The notes beneath the pieces were generated by a model that saw only the letters and a list, made by a program, of their open reading frames with translations, was not told where the DNA came from and ran no database searches. Source: Acetobacter fabarum (GTDB lineage Bacteria > Pseudomonadota > Alphaproteobacteria > Acetobacterales > Acetobacteraceae). Taken from it: 64,000 nucleotides of DNA. Every line of letters begins with the position of its first letter. Position 1 is the first letter of the stretch. The DNA is taken from positions 62,001 through 126,000 of the forward strand of contig NZ_WOTG01000008.1 in assembly GCF_011516925.1 (NCBI RefSeq), written 5' to 3'. Shown piece by piece: positions 8,468 to 16,700 of this stretch. The translations under genes were made by a program, and so were the position numbers.

Positions 8468-9793
8468 ATGCGCACGGTTCTGGAGCAAAAGGTCCGCCAC
8501 AAACAGGGTGTTGCCGTAACACCCAGAATGCGCGAGGCGCTCCGGCTGTTGCGTCTGCCACAAGCGGATATGGATGCTTATATCGCCCAGCAGGTTGAGC
8601 AGAACCCTTTTCTGGAACTGCCAGACTGGGAGTGTGATCGGGGCGCGGGCCGTCCGGGCCAGTCTGGTGCGGCCTCTACCCAGGATGCGGCCGAACGGCT
8701 GGCCTCGGCTGATGTGTCGGTTGAGGAGCAGATGCTCCGCCAGATCGCACTTTCCGTCAGACCCGCATGGCTTTGCCGTTTGGCGGCGCTGTTGCTGGAA
8801 GAAGTAGATGAATACGGCCGCTTATCCTCCACCGTGCTGGATACATTCTGCCAGAGCCGTGGCGTTGTGCGGGCCTGCGCGGAAGAGGCCCGGCAATACC
8901 TGCTCAGGCTGGAGCCGGTAGGGGTTGGGGCTTTTTCTGTTGCCGAATGTTTTGCCGTACAGCTTGATGATGAAGGGCTGTTAAGCGAGGCATTTACCAG
9001 ATTGCTGGCTAACCTTAACCGTCTGGTCAAAGGGGATCGGGCCGGGTTGGCAGCGCTCTGCGGCGTGAGTGCGCAGGAACTGGAGCAGATGCTCCTGACC
9101 CTGCAACGTCTGGAACCATATCCTTATTGCAGGCAGGCTGTGGAACCAGCCCTGCTGCGCCGTGCCGAACTGCGCGTTGAACAGGACGAACAGGGCACAT
9201 GGCATGTGTTTGCGTATGCAGACCCGACACAAGGCCTGACGCTGAATACGCAATTGCGGAGCCAGCTTTCCACGCGCATGAGCGTGCGTGAAAAAGGGCA
9301 GGTCAAGGACTGGATGACCAACGCACGCTGGCTTTTGAATGTTGTTGCCAAAAGGCGCAAAAGCCTTGTTCTGCTAGGGCAGAAAATTCTGGCCCGTCAG
9401 CCCGATTTTTTAAACCGGGGTGTAGAGGCATTGCATCCGCTTACCATGTTCCAGATTGCACAGGACATGCAGGTGCATGAAAGCACGGTCAGCCGGCTTG
9501 TGGCGGACAAATACATGTCCACACCAGATGGTGTTCTGCCGTTACGCTTCTTTTTTACAGCCGGGGTGGGTCGCCACGGACAGGCCCCGCCACGGGCCGC
9601 GGCGGCCGCCAGAGCCTGCCTGCGCAGGGTCGTGCGGGAAGAAAAACCAGATAACCCTCTTTCTGACAGCGCTCTGGTCGAAGTTCTGGAGCAGCAGGGG
9701 TTCAGTGTATCACGGCGCACTGTTGTCAAATATCGCCAGCTTATGGGAATACGCTCATCCTTTGCCCGCAAAGGGCATGCTGCCACAGTATAA
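8468..9793 (+). CDS. rpoN: RNA polymerase sigma-54 factor RpoN (short form)
   Basis: A 441-residue sigma-54, somewhat shorter than the usual 470-500. Region I is recognisable at residues about 5-50 (TPRMREALRLLRLPQ, then VEQNPFLEL). A short Ala/Gly-rich acidic region II follows, then the core-binding domain with LEPVGVGAFSVAEC, the helix-turn-helix (QIAQDMQVHESTVSRLVADKY, about residues 330-350) and the RpoN box SRRTVVKYRQ near residue 415. It is the last gene of the hydrogenase run, nine bases after the nickel permease. Together with the GAFTGA-bearing HupR it suggests sigma-54 transcription of the hydrogenase promoter. Whether the genome has another rpoN cannot be told here. Confidence 0.92.
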   Translation: MRTVLEQKVRHKQGVAVTPRMREALRLLRLPQADMDAYIAQQVEQNPFLELPDWECDRGAGRPGQSGAASTQDAAERLASADVSVEEQMLRQIALSVRPAWLCRLAALLLEEVDEYGRLSSTVLDTFCQSRGVVRACAEEARQYLLRLEPVGVGAFSVAECFAVQLDDEGLLSEAFTRLLANLNRLVKGDRAGLAALCGVSAQELEQMLLTLQRLEPYPYCRQAVEPALLRRAELRVEQDEQGTWHVFAYADPTQGLTLNTQLRSQLSTRMSVREKGQVKDWMTNARWLLNVVAKRRKSLVLLGQKILARQPDFLNRGVEALHPLTMFQIAQDMQVHESTVSRLVADKYMSTPDGVLPLRFFFTAGVGRHGQAPPRAAAAARACLRRVVREEKPDNPLSDSALVEVLEQQGFSVSRRTVVKYRQLMGIRSSFARKGHAATV

Positions 9794-10021
9794 ACGCGTA
9801 TTGCATTGCGAGGGCGTCGTTCATTCAACGCGACCGTGATCTCCGACCATCGCCAATAGAACCTGACCTGTGAAAAGCACGATTTACTGTTTGTAGCGAA
9901 CAGGCAGTGCGCTTATGCCAAAGATGCAGAAATACTCTGATTTTGTCTTTGTTGTTTATACGGAATGGTTTACGCAAAAGTGGTGTTACAGCCTTTGCAG
10001 TGGAGCAGGGGATATGCCTCT
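9794..10021. other. Intergenic region, nothing recognised
   Basis: Between rpoN and the cytochrome remnant. No convincing open frame, terminator or promoter was found. It is more AT-rich and less codon-structured than the flanking genes, in keeping with a decayed region. The far end may hold the 5' part of the neighbouring cytochrome gene out of frame, since an AVEQG-like segment precedes the haem region in another frame. Confidence 0.4.
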
Positions 10022-10267
10022 TACGTTGGATGCTTGCATGAAGGGGCGGGAGCCCGCATTCCCACATTTGTAAATGACCATATACCCGCAAGCAGTATCC
10101 TGAGTAGTTAAGGTGGCATGCCGTGATTTTCGGGCTTGCCGAGTGACCGGAAGGTGGCTGATGTAGTGGCGTATATTCGCATTCATTCTGGTAATAACTA
10201 CAAATACGTTCTTAACCCTGCAGATATTGCGTTTATGCGCCAAAACCTGACACAAGCGGTGGAGTAG
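10022..10267 (+). pseudogene. Cytochrome c C-terminal remnant with two in-frame stops
   Basis: Read in the frame that ends with TAG at 10265-10267, this stretch resembles the C-terminal half of a class I cytochrome c. It shows a broken haem region (Y-V-G-C-L-H-E-G-A-G-A-R-I-P-T-F), then G-G-M-P and F-S-G-L-P-S-D-R-K, then VADVVAYIRIHSGNNY and a final NPADIAFMRQNL. The methionine of GGMP fits the axial Met loop and VADVVxYIR fits the last helix. TAA at 10109-10111 and TGA at 10124-10126 interrupt it, and the CxxCH motif is no longer intact. The final stop lies three bases before the RidA gene, so the two were probably once an operon. The tail match is good; the upstream extent is uncertain. 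Confidence 0.6.
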
Positions 10268-10270
10268 GTT

Positions 10271-10792
10271 ATGTATATTTTAAAAGTTCTTGTTGCTAAA
10301 ACCCTGTTTGCGACAACGGCTCTTGTTGTAATGGGTGGCATCCTCCCCGCGTGCGCGCAAGGTGGCGTTGTCCGGCATAATGAGGCCGCATACCCCATTG
10401 CCTCCGCCATTGAGGTGCCCGCAGGATACTCAACTGTTTATGTCAGCGGTATTGGTGCTCCCATAACAAATCTTGCTGCTCCTGCCAAAAGTGTGGAGGC
10501 CTATGGCTCCATGGCAACCCAGACGGAAGGGAGCCTGAAGCGGATTAAGGATATTCTCAAAGATATGGGGCTGGGTATGGGGGATGTGGTGCAGATGCAT
10601 GTTTTTATGGTTACGGATGCGCAGACCAAAAAAATGGACTTTGAGGGCATGATGCAAGGCTACACAAAATTTTTTGGCACCAGAGAGCAGCCTAACCTGC
10701 CGGTCAGGTCGGCTTTTGGGGTGGCGCAACTATCCAGACCCGGTTGGTTGGTGGAAATTGACGTTGTGGCAGTCAAACCACCACATCATTAA
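10271..10792 (+). CDS. Exported RidA/YjgF-family protein
   Basis: A 173-residue protein with an N-terminal signal peptide (about residues 1-30, ending near LPACAQG) followed by a RidA/YER057c fold. Family features seen: TVYVSGIGAP, the Q-T-x-G-x-L-K-R-I segment, the MHVFMVTD strand, NLPVRSAFGVAQLSRPGWLVEIDVVAV at the C-terminus. Canonical RidA is a cytosolic 2-aminoacrylate deaminase with a catalytic Arg; the Arg in PVRSAFGV aligns with that position. Export to the periplasm points to another substrate. It directly follows a decayed cytochrome c gene. Imine or enamine hydrolysis in a periplasmic oxidation pathway is an inference only. Confidence 0.8.
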   Translation: MYILKVLVAKTLFATTALVVMGGILPACAQGGVVRHNEAAYPIASAIEVPAGYSTVYVSGIGAPITNLAAPAKSVEAYGSMATQTEGSLKRIKDILKDMGLGMGDVVQMHVFMVTDAQTKKMDFEGMMQGYTKFFGTREQPNLPVRSAFGVAQLSRPGWLVEIDVVAVKPPHH

Positions 10793-10888
10793 TGTCGGGA
10801 CTTATTAATTTATTGAACTGAGTGAAAGGGGGGCACAGGCTTACATGCCTTTGCGGATCAGTAATCACGAACGGGGCTGTTCGTCTGA

Positions 10889-10981
10889 ACCTTAGGCATC
10901 GTGCGAGCCATCATGAGGATTGGACTGGCCAATATCATCCACAACATGCGTGGTTTTCTCTTTATGGAGCGGATTAACTAA
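10889..10981 (+). mobile_element. Transposase C-terminal scar (IS5/IS4-type DDE)
   Basis: In one plus-strand frame the stretch reads NLGIVRAIMRIGLANIIHN, then MRGFLFMERIN and TAA. The pattern R-x-G-L-A-N-x-x-x-N-M-x-R-F-x-F-x-E-R is the C-terminal end of DDE transposases of IS5/IS4-like elements. Only about 30 codons survive and no matching inverted repeats were seen. The rest of the 10793-11083 gap (about 290 bases) holds nothing else I recognise. Confidence 0.55.
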
Positions 10982-11083
10982 AACAGGTCCATGAATTTTC
11001 TACGTCAACCGGCTACTCCCAAGATCAGGTAGAAAAGTTTTCAATTCACGTTTCTTCGGTACCCCCGAGCCAATAATTCCATA

Positions 11084-11629
11084 TTATTTTCGGAATGGAT
11101 TATGTAAATCAGTGTTATTGTCATCCCAATAATCTTCTAAATATTCCCACCCGTTATTTTCAATAATATCTTTATCTGAATTTGTTATTGGAACAACCCA
11201 AATTGCCAAAATTCCAATTTTTTCCATATTAATCTCAAACTCTTCACTTCTATATGCTGGTAATGTAAAATATATCCCACATGTATTATCATTCGGCCAT
11301 ATATGATCTTCTTGATCTGGAAATAAAATGAAATTTCCTCTTTTTGGAAAAGGTATATGCTTCTCTATTAGCATTGAAACATAATAGTCCATCATGGATG
11401 CCGCATTTTCTGACGCCAATTCGCCATCAAACTCCATAAACCATTCAGATTTTTTGTTATTGAAAATAGTTAAATTACTCAAACCTAGAGTGCTTATGAA
11501 TTGGATATCGTGTTTTATGTAATCAACTATCTGAACTTTATTGTTCACAGAATTTTTCATAGATCTTCTAATTTCTCCAAATTCTTTTTCCAAAGAAAAT
11601 GGGAGTTTGCGTTTTGAGAAATTTTTCAT
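11084..11629 (-). CDS. AT-rich orphan protein, possible SUFU-like/immunity protein
   Basis: A 181-residue soluble protein with strikingly AT-rich codons (many AAT, ATA, TTT) unlike every neighbour, so almost certainly acquired by transfer. It has no signal peptide or membrane segment and is rich in acidic, aromatic and Asn residues. The C-terminal third (GIYFTLPAYRSEEF, then ILAIWVVPITNSDKDIIENN and a Trp/Asp-rich tail) resembles the end of suppressor-of-fused (SUFU) domain proteins, a family common among bacterial immunity proteins. That link is by eye and tentative. It ends next to a transposase scar and starts about 120 bases after pbpC. If it is an immunity gene, its toxin is missing or reduced to the AT-rich frame just upstream. 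Confidence 0.6.
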   Translation of the reverse strand: MKNFSKRKLPFSLEKEFGEIRRSMKNSVNNKVQIVDYIKHDIQFISTLGLSNLTIFNNKKSEWFMEFDGELASENAASMMDYYVSMLIEKHIPFPKRGNFILFPDQEDHIWPNDNTCGIYFTLPAYRSEEFEINMEKIGILAIWVVPITNSDKDIIENNGWEYLEDYWDDNNTDLHNPFRK

Positions 11630-11631
11630 TG

Positions 11632-11751
11632 CTTCTCGCTTCTGCGATTGTAGTTCGGGTATCTAATGCTGTTCTATCCTGATAATTATCAATTATATAT
11701 TGTCGTTCAAGATTATAACCAAATAAATTGACGCTGCATGAGGGTTCCATT
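11632..11751 (-). other. AT-rich open stretch upstream of the orphan gene, possible gene remnant
   Basis: Minus-strand AT-rich DNA between the pbpC stop and the orphan gene start. One frame is open throughout and reads NLFGYNLERQYIIDNYQ followed by DRTALDTRTTIAEARSN, then runs out of frame into the orphan gene. It has no start of its own and no family I can name. It could be the tail of a lost gene whose stop overlapped the orphan's start, as in toxin-immunity pairs, or simply untranslated leader. Confidence 0.35.
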
Positions 11752-13770
11752 CTACCGTATACGAATATCAATAGTCGCATGGGCGTTTTGCGCATCTGCA
11801 AGGGTGATATGGGCAAAGCCGGGAGCATCGGGTGTCCAGGATGGTTGCGCACCGGGCGGCACATCCAGCGGAATGCCATTGATATACCAATGATAAGGCG
11901 GATGGCCGCCGGAACCTTCCAACCCAACAGGAAGCATCGTGCCTTCGGAAGAACTGCTTTCAATTTCGGAGTGATCGCGCGGGAAGATGATCTGTGGTGC
12001 CTGCCGTTGTTGCAAGCTGCGCAGAGCGGGCGATAGGACTGCAACAGCACGGTGAGGTTGGGCACTGGCTGACGAGGCTGATGTATGCGGGGGGGAAGAA
12101 AGCAGAGAGAGGAGAGCTGCCAGCACCGGCCCTGCCGTATCCCGCCCGGTTAGCCCGGGAGAGGCTGTGCCGTCCGGGCGTCCGGCCCAGACACCGACAG
12201 TTGCCTGCGGGGTAGAGGCCATCGCCCATCCGTCACGGTTGCCGTAGGATGTGCCTGTCTTGAAGGCAACGCCCTCCCATGAAGCGACGCCAGTCGGTGG
12301 AGCGGTGCCCCGCAGGATTGTGCGAATGTCGGCATTTGCTCTGCTGGACAGCAGGATTGTCTCGGGTGCAGGGGCTGCCGATTTCAGGTCTGTCGGTTCA
12401 CGGCGTAGGGGGGCGACGTGACCATTATGGTCGAGTGCCGCATACAGCATTGTCAGGTCATGGAGTGAGATGCCAGCTCCCCCAAGAACGATCGCAAGGC
12501 TTGGCGCGCTTTGTGTGCCATCGGGGTTTTCTGGCAGTCGCAACCGCACACCACAGGCGGAAAGGCGGTCCATGAACCGGGAGGGGCCAACCCGCTCCAG
12601 TGCCTGAATGGCAGGCACATTGAGTGAAAGCTGAAGGGCCTCACTCACGGTGGTTTCCCCCCGGAAAGTATGGTCAAAATCCTTGGGGGCATAGCCGCCA
12701 ATGGCAAGTCGGCTATCGCGCACATGTGTGTGCGGCGTCATCCAGCCGTTTTCGAATGCCATGCCATAGACAAACGGCTTGAGTGTGGAGCCGGGGGAGC
12801 GGGGTGCCAAAACAGCGTCTATCGCATTGCCCGGAGCTTTATGTTCGCCCCCCCCGACCCATGCTACAATCTGCCGTTCATGGTCGACAATCAGTGCCGC
12901 AAAGGTTCCACGCAGCGGGGCAGGGTGGCTGGCAAGCACCTGCCGTGCGTTGCGCTGGAGCCTTGCATCCAGCGTTGTCACCACCACGCCGCTGCGCCCT
13001 GCGCTGAGAAAATGGCCAGCGAGTTCAGGGGCGTCATGCGGCACGCCGCGTGTATCTGGTGTTGGCCATGCAACAGGCTGTAATGGAGTGGCGCGTTGCA
13101 GTGTGCGGTGCGCAGCGTTTAGCAGGGCTTCAGGGTGGCGGTCCGGACGGAGCGCAGCGGGGCGCCGGGGTATAGTTACAAGAAACGCGGCTTCCGTGAG
13201 TGTCAGGTGGTGGGGCTCATGCCCGAAATAGAGCAGGGATGCGGCACGGATGCCTTCGATATTCGTGCCTTCAGGCGCCAGCGTGAGGTAAAGGTTCAAC
13301 ACACCCTGGCGGCCGAAACGCCATTCAAGCTGGAGGGCGCGCAGAATATCGCGCAGCTTGCCACCCCATGTATGACGGTGCGGGGTAAGGAGGCGGCTTG
13401 TCTGCATGGCCAGCGTGGAACCACCCGAGACAATATGACCGCGCCGGACCAGTTGCCAGATGGCGCGTGCAAGGGCCTGCGGATCAACCCCCGGATGGCT
13501 ATCAAAGCGGTGGTCTTCCGTTACCATCAGAAGCTTTATGTAAGTCGGGTCAACATCTTGGTTTTCAACCGGCAGACGCCAGAAGCCATCGCGGCTTGTA
13601 TGGCCGTCAAGCAGCGTATGGTCGCGGGCTTGAACCATAAGGGCTGCCTGCTCGGCCCGATGCAGGTCTGGTGGATTAAAACGGTCGGCCACCAGCAGAC
13701 CAGCCGGAATGAGGCTGGTAAGCAGCAGGCCGAGCGTACAGTTTCTGGCAAGGTGAAGGGAGGCCTTCAA
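11752..13770 (-). CDS. pbpC: Penicillin-binding protein 1C (bifunctional glycosyltransferase/transpeptidase)
   Basis: A 672-residue class A PBP, a little short of the usual 700-780. An N-terminal membrane anchor (about residues 8-28) is followed by the GT51 glycosyltransferase (EDHRFDSHPGVD, GGSTLAMQTSRLL), then the transpeptidase with SxxK in PGSTLKPFVYG near residue 325, SxN as SLN, and KTGTSYGNRDGWA near residue 503. A C-terminal BiPBP_C domain ends the protein. It polymerises and possibly cross-links peptidoglycan in the periplasm. The ATG overlaps the stop of the alpha-2-macroglobulin gene by four bases (ATGA), the classic pbpC-yfhM pairing. Confidence 0.93.
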   Translation of the reverse strand: MKASLHLARNCTLGLLLTSLIPAGLLVADRFNPPDLHRAEQAALMVQARDHTLLDGHTSRDGFWRLPVENQDVDPTYIKLLMVTEDHRFDSHPGVDPQALARAIWQLVRRGHIVSGGSTLAMQTSRLLTPHRHTWGGKLRDILRALQLEWRFGRQGVLNLYLTLAPEGTNIEGIRAASLLYFGHEPHHLTLTEAAFLVTIPRRPAALRPDRHPEALLNAAHRTLQRATPLQPVAWPTPDTRGVPHDAPELAGHFLSAGRSGVVVTTLDARLQRNARQVLASHPAPLRGTFAALIVDHERQIVAWVGGGEHKAPGNAIDAVLAPRSPGSTLKPFVYGMAFENGWMTPHTHVRDSRLAIGGYAPKDFDHTFRGETTVSEALQLSLNVPAIQALERVGPSRFMDRLSACGVRLRLPENPDGTQSAPSLAIVLGGAGISLHDLTMLYAALDHNGHVAPLRREPTDLKSAAPAPETILLSSRANADIRTILRGTAPPTGVASWEGVAFKTGTSYGNRDGWAMASTPQATVGVWAGRPDGTASPGLTGRDTAGPVLAALLSLLSSPPHTSASSASAQPHRAVAVLSPALRSLQQRQAPQIIFPRDHSEIESSSSEGTMLPVGLEGSGGHPPYHWYINGIPLDVPPGAQPSWTPDAPGFAHITLADAQNAHATIDIRIR

Positions 13771-16700
13771 TGCGCGGTGATCTCGACAGTCCCTGATGCC
13801 GTGCGCGCCATCAGGCTCGGAAAACTCCGTGCGCTGACCATCGCTTCAGGCAGAGTAAAGCGGCCCGGCGTAATGGCGCGGACGATGTAGGCGACATGGA
13901 AGCTCCGCGTCGCAAGGTCTGGAGACTGCGTTGTGAAGCTTACCGAAGCGTTGAACCGATCATCCAGCGCGGCAGCATGTTCGGTGTTACTGAGCGTGCC
14001 CAGAAAAGCATAAGGGGGCTTTGTGCTGTCATTCTCAGCGTCGTCCCCGTCATGGTCGTCAGATGCGGCTTCATCAGGAGGCACAATGCTCTCGATCTCC
14101 CATCCGGCAGGCAGCAGGCTGGTGATGCCTACCAGATAATGACCAGAGTGGAGGGCCGTGCCTTTGAGGCTGACGATAAACCGGTCATTCTGTTGCATGT
14201 GGGTCAGGTCAAATGGCTGGCCGGTCAGGGTAAAGCCCTGCATGGTCAGTGTCAGCCCGTTGGTGAGAGGTTTGACAGCCCCGGCTGGTTCGCCCTGCAC
14301 GGTCAGGGTGCTGAACAGTATCTTCCTGCCGGTATTTTCAACCTGAAGACCTTTCCCGAGTGCGGCGGACTCAAACGGGTAGGTCAGCGGCAGGCGCAGC
14401 GGTGTGGCGTTAGGGCGCCCCTGCACACGCACGCTCCGCCCGTCAGTATCCTTGTTCAGGGCGCTGGCGGCTTCGAGTAGCGCCGTTCTGGTTGCGGTTG
14501 TCAGCATATCCAGCGACAGAGAGAGCTTGCCAAACCGCCCGATGAGCAGGTGGGTGCGCCGGTCGTCATGCGCTTCGGCGGTCAGGGCGGCCAGCCCGGC
14601 CAGATCGCGCACGTAGGTCCAGTATCGGTAATCCCACAGATCCGGCTTTCCAGTGCGGGGCGGCCCGAGTGCCGCGATGGCTGCGTCCAGCAGTGCTTCT
14701 GGCGATGTTGTGCTCTTGTCTTCCGGTGCATCGTCCATTGCGAGTGCGACAGCGAGATGCCCAAGGGCCAGAGGATTGGCCTGTGCATTGGAGCCTGCCG
14801 TGTCAGCCCAGACATAGCTGACACGGGTAGCATCCTGCCGCGCAACGAGCGAGGCCGCGAGAGTATGGATGGCATCAGGGTGGAGGCGACCAGCACGGGC
14901 CAGCACGTACGCCGCGTAAGCGCGAGTATTCAGCCGTTCTGCCTGCCTTTCACTGTCATGATCATCATCATCGACGTTTTGAGACTGGAGCTGCTCGCTT
15001 TCAATATGGTCGAGCAGCAGGCCGAGCCGGTCCTCTGGCACGGTGTAGCCAGCGGCTTTGGCCCGGATCAGGAAATCGGCAAGATAGTCCAGATCATCGG
15101 GAAGACTGAGGCCATCGGAGCGGTCCCACTGGCCAATCTCACCTGACGGGCTCTGGCGATCAAAAAGCGTATTGATGGCTGACTGGATGGATTGCCCCGG
15201 AGTGTTGCTGTGGTCGCGTGTCTCGGGGTGGGGCGGGTTGCCTTGTTGCAGCAGCGCACGGGCCTGAGCCGCCAGTGTATCAGAATCCCCCCAGACGCTG
15301 GATTGCAGGGATTCTTGCAACCCGACCGTATCAAGACCGTCCGATGCGGAGATGTTCAGGGTTATCCGAGCGTCTGCCGGGTTGAAGCCCGCCAGTTCCG
15401 TGCGATCCCACGTTTTGTGGCTGCCGGGTGGGAGCGGTGCAGTCCGGCTGACGGTCAGTGGAACATGCGCCAGCCGGATGCCGATGGGCCAGCTTCGCGT
15501 CAGCAGCGTTTTTGTTGAGCCGGATCGGCGCAATGTAAGATGGACATGCGCAATGGCAGTACGGCCCGGTAGGGTGGGGGTGGCGGCCAGCGCAACGCGC
15601 AGGTCAGCGCGCTCACCGGGTTTGACGGGGGCGTTGAGTGTGCTGGAGCCGAGAACGCGGAGCGGCCCATCTGTGGTGACCTGCACCTCGTAAGGTGCGG
15701 ATGGCGCATCAACATTGATGATGGAGACCTGTGCCTGCGCCGTATCCCCCGGGGCGAGGAGCCGTGGCAACCCCAGGTCGGGGAAAACCGGGTCCCGCGC
15801 TGTGATGTCTGCCTGCGCGTTGCCAACGGCATCTTGGCTCCAGGCGGAGGCCATCAGGTGAAGCTGACCGTCAAAATCCGGCACATCGAACGAGAGCGTA
15901 CCGTGCCCGGTGCTGTCGAGTGCGACCGGACCATCGAACAGTGCGACGCTTTCCGTTGTTCGCACGGGTGGGCCGTCCGCGCTGCTGCTGTTTGAGGCCG
16001 CATCCCCCCCAGAGCGGATCTGGCCGTTTTTCGCATCACTCAGCAGAAGAGACCCGTAGTTGTCCAGCATGTCCAGCCCAAGACGGGGGCGACCGTAAAG
16101 GGCATCAAACAGGTTGAGCGGCGTGAAATGTGTGAGGTTGAGAATACCCTGATCGACCGCGGACACCGCAACCTGCACCTGCCCCACTGGCAGACCCTGA
16201 CTGGCTTGCACTGTTACGGGAATGGTGATGCGCTGGCGCGGCGTGACCGTGCGGGGCGCATCAAGCGTTACGTTCAGCCGATGCGTGTCCTGATTAACAC
16301 CAATCCATGTGACACCAACCGCCCGCACAGGGTCATGCGGGCGCAGGCCGGAGGGGCTGTTGAGGGGGCGGTAGAGTGTGACCAGTGCATAAGCACCGGA
16401 ATGCCAGTCCGGTGTGGCGGTTACGGGCACGTCCAGCCCTTCTTTAGGAACATCCACAAAGCGTGTGTTCAGCACACGGTCTGTTGCAAGCGTTATCTGG
16501 GCCTGCCCGGCAAAACCGCCACCAATGTGGATGACCGTACTACCGCCTGACATGATATGGGTATCGCGCACGCTGAGCGGCAGATGGTCCGGTGTGCTGG
16601 CATTACCGCTACCACCCCAACCGACCTGAAAGCGGAGCGAACTGCCTGTTACGCCGTCACTTTCGCTCGGGACGGCACTCAGGCGGTATTCGCCCCAGTC

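Noticed and set aside
7411-10270. Sigma-54 (-24/-12) promoters near rpoN or the RidA gene
   Set aside because: No TGGCAC-N5-TTGC match with proper spacing was found; the relevant promoter should lie upstream of the window.
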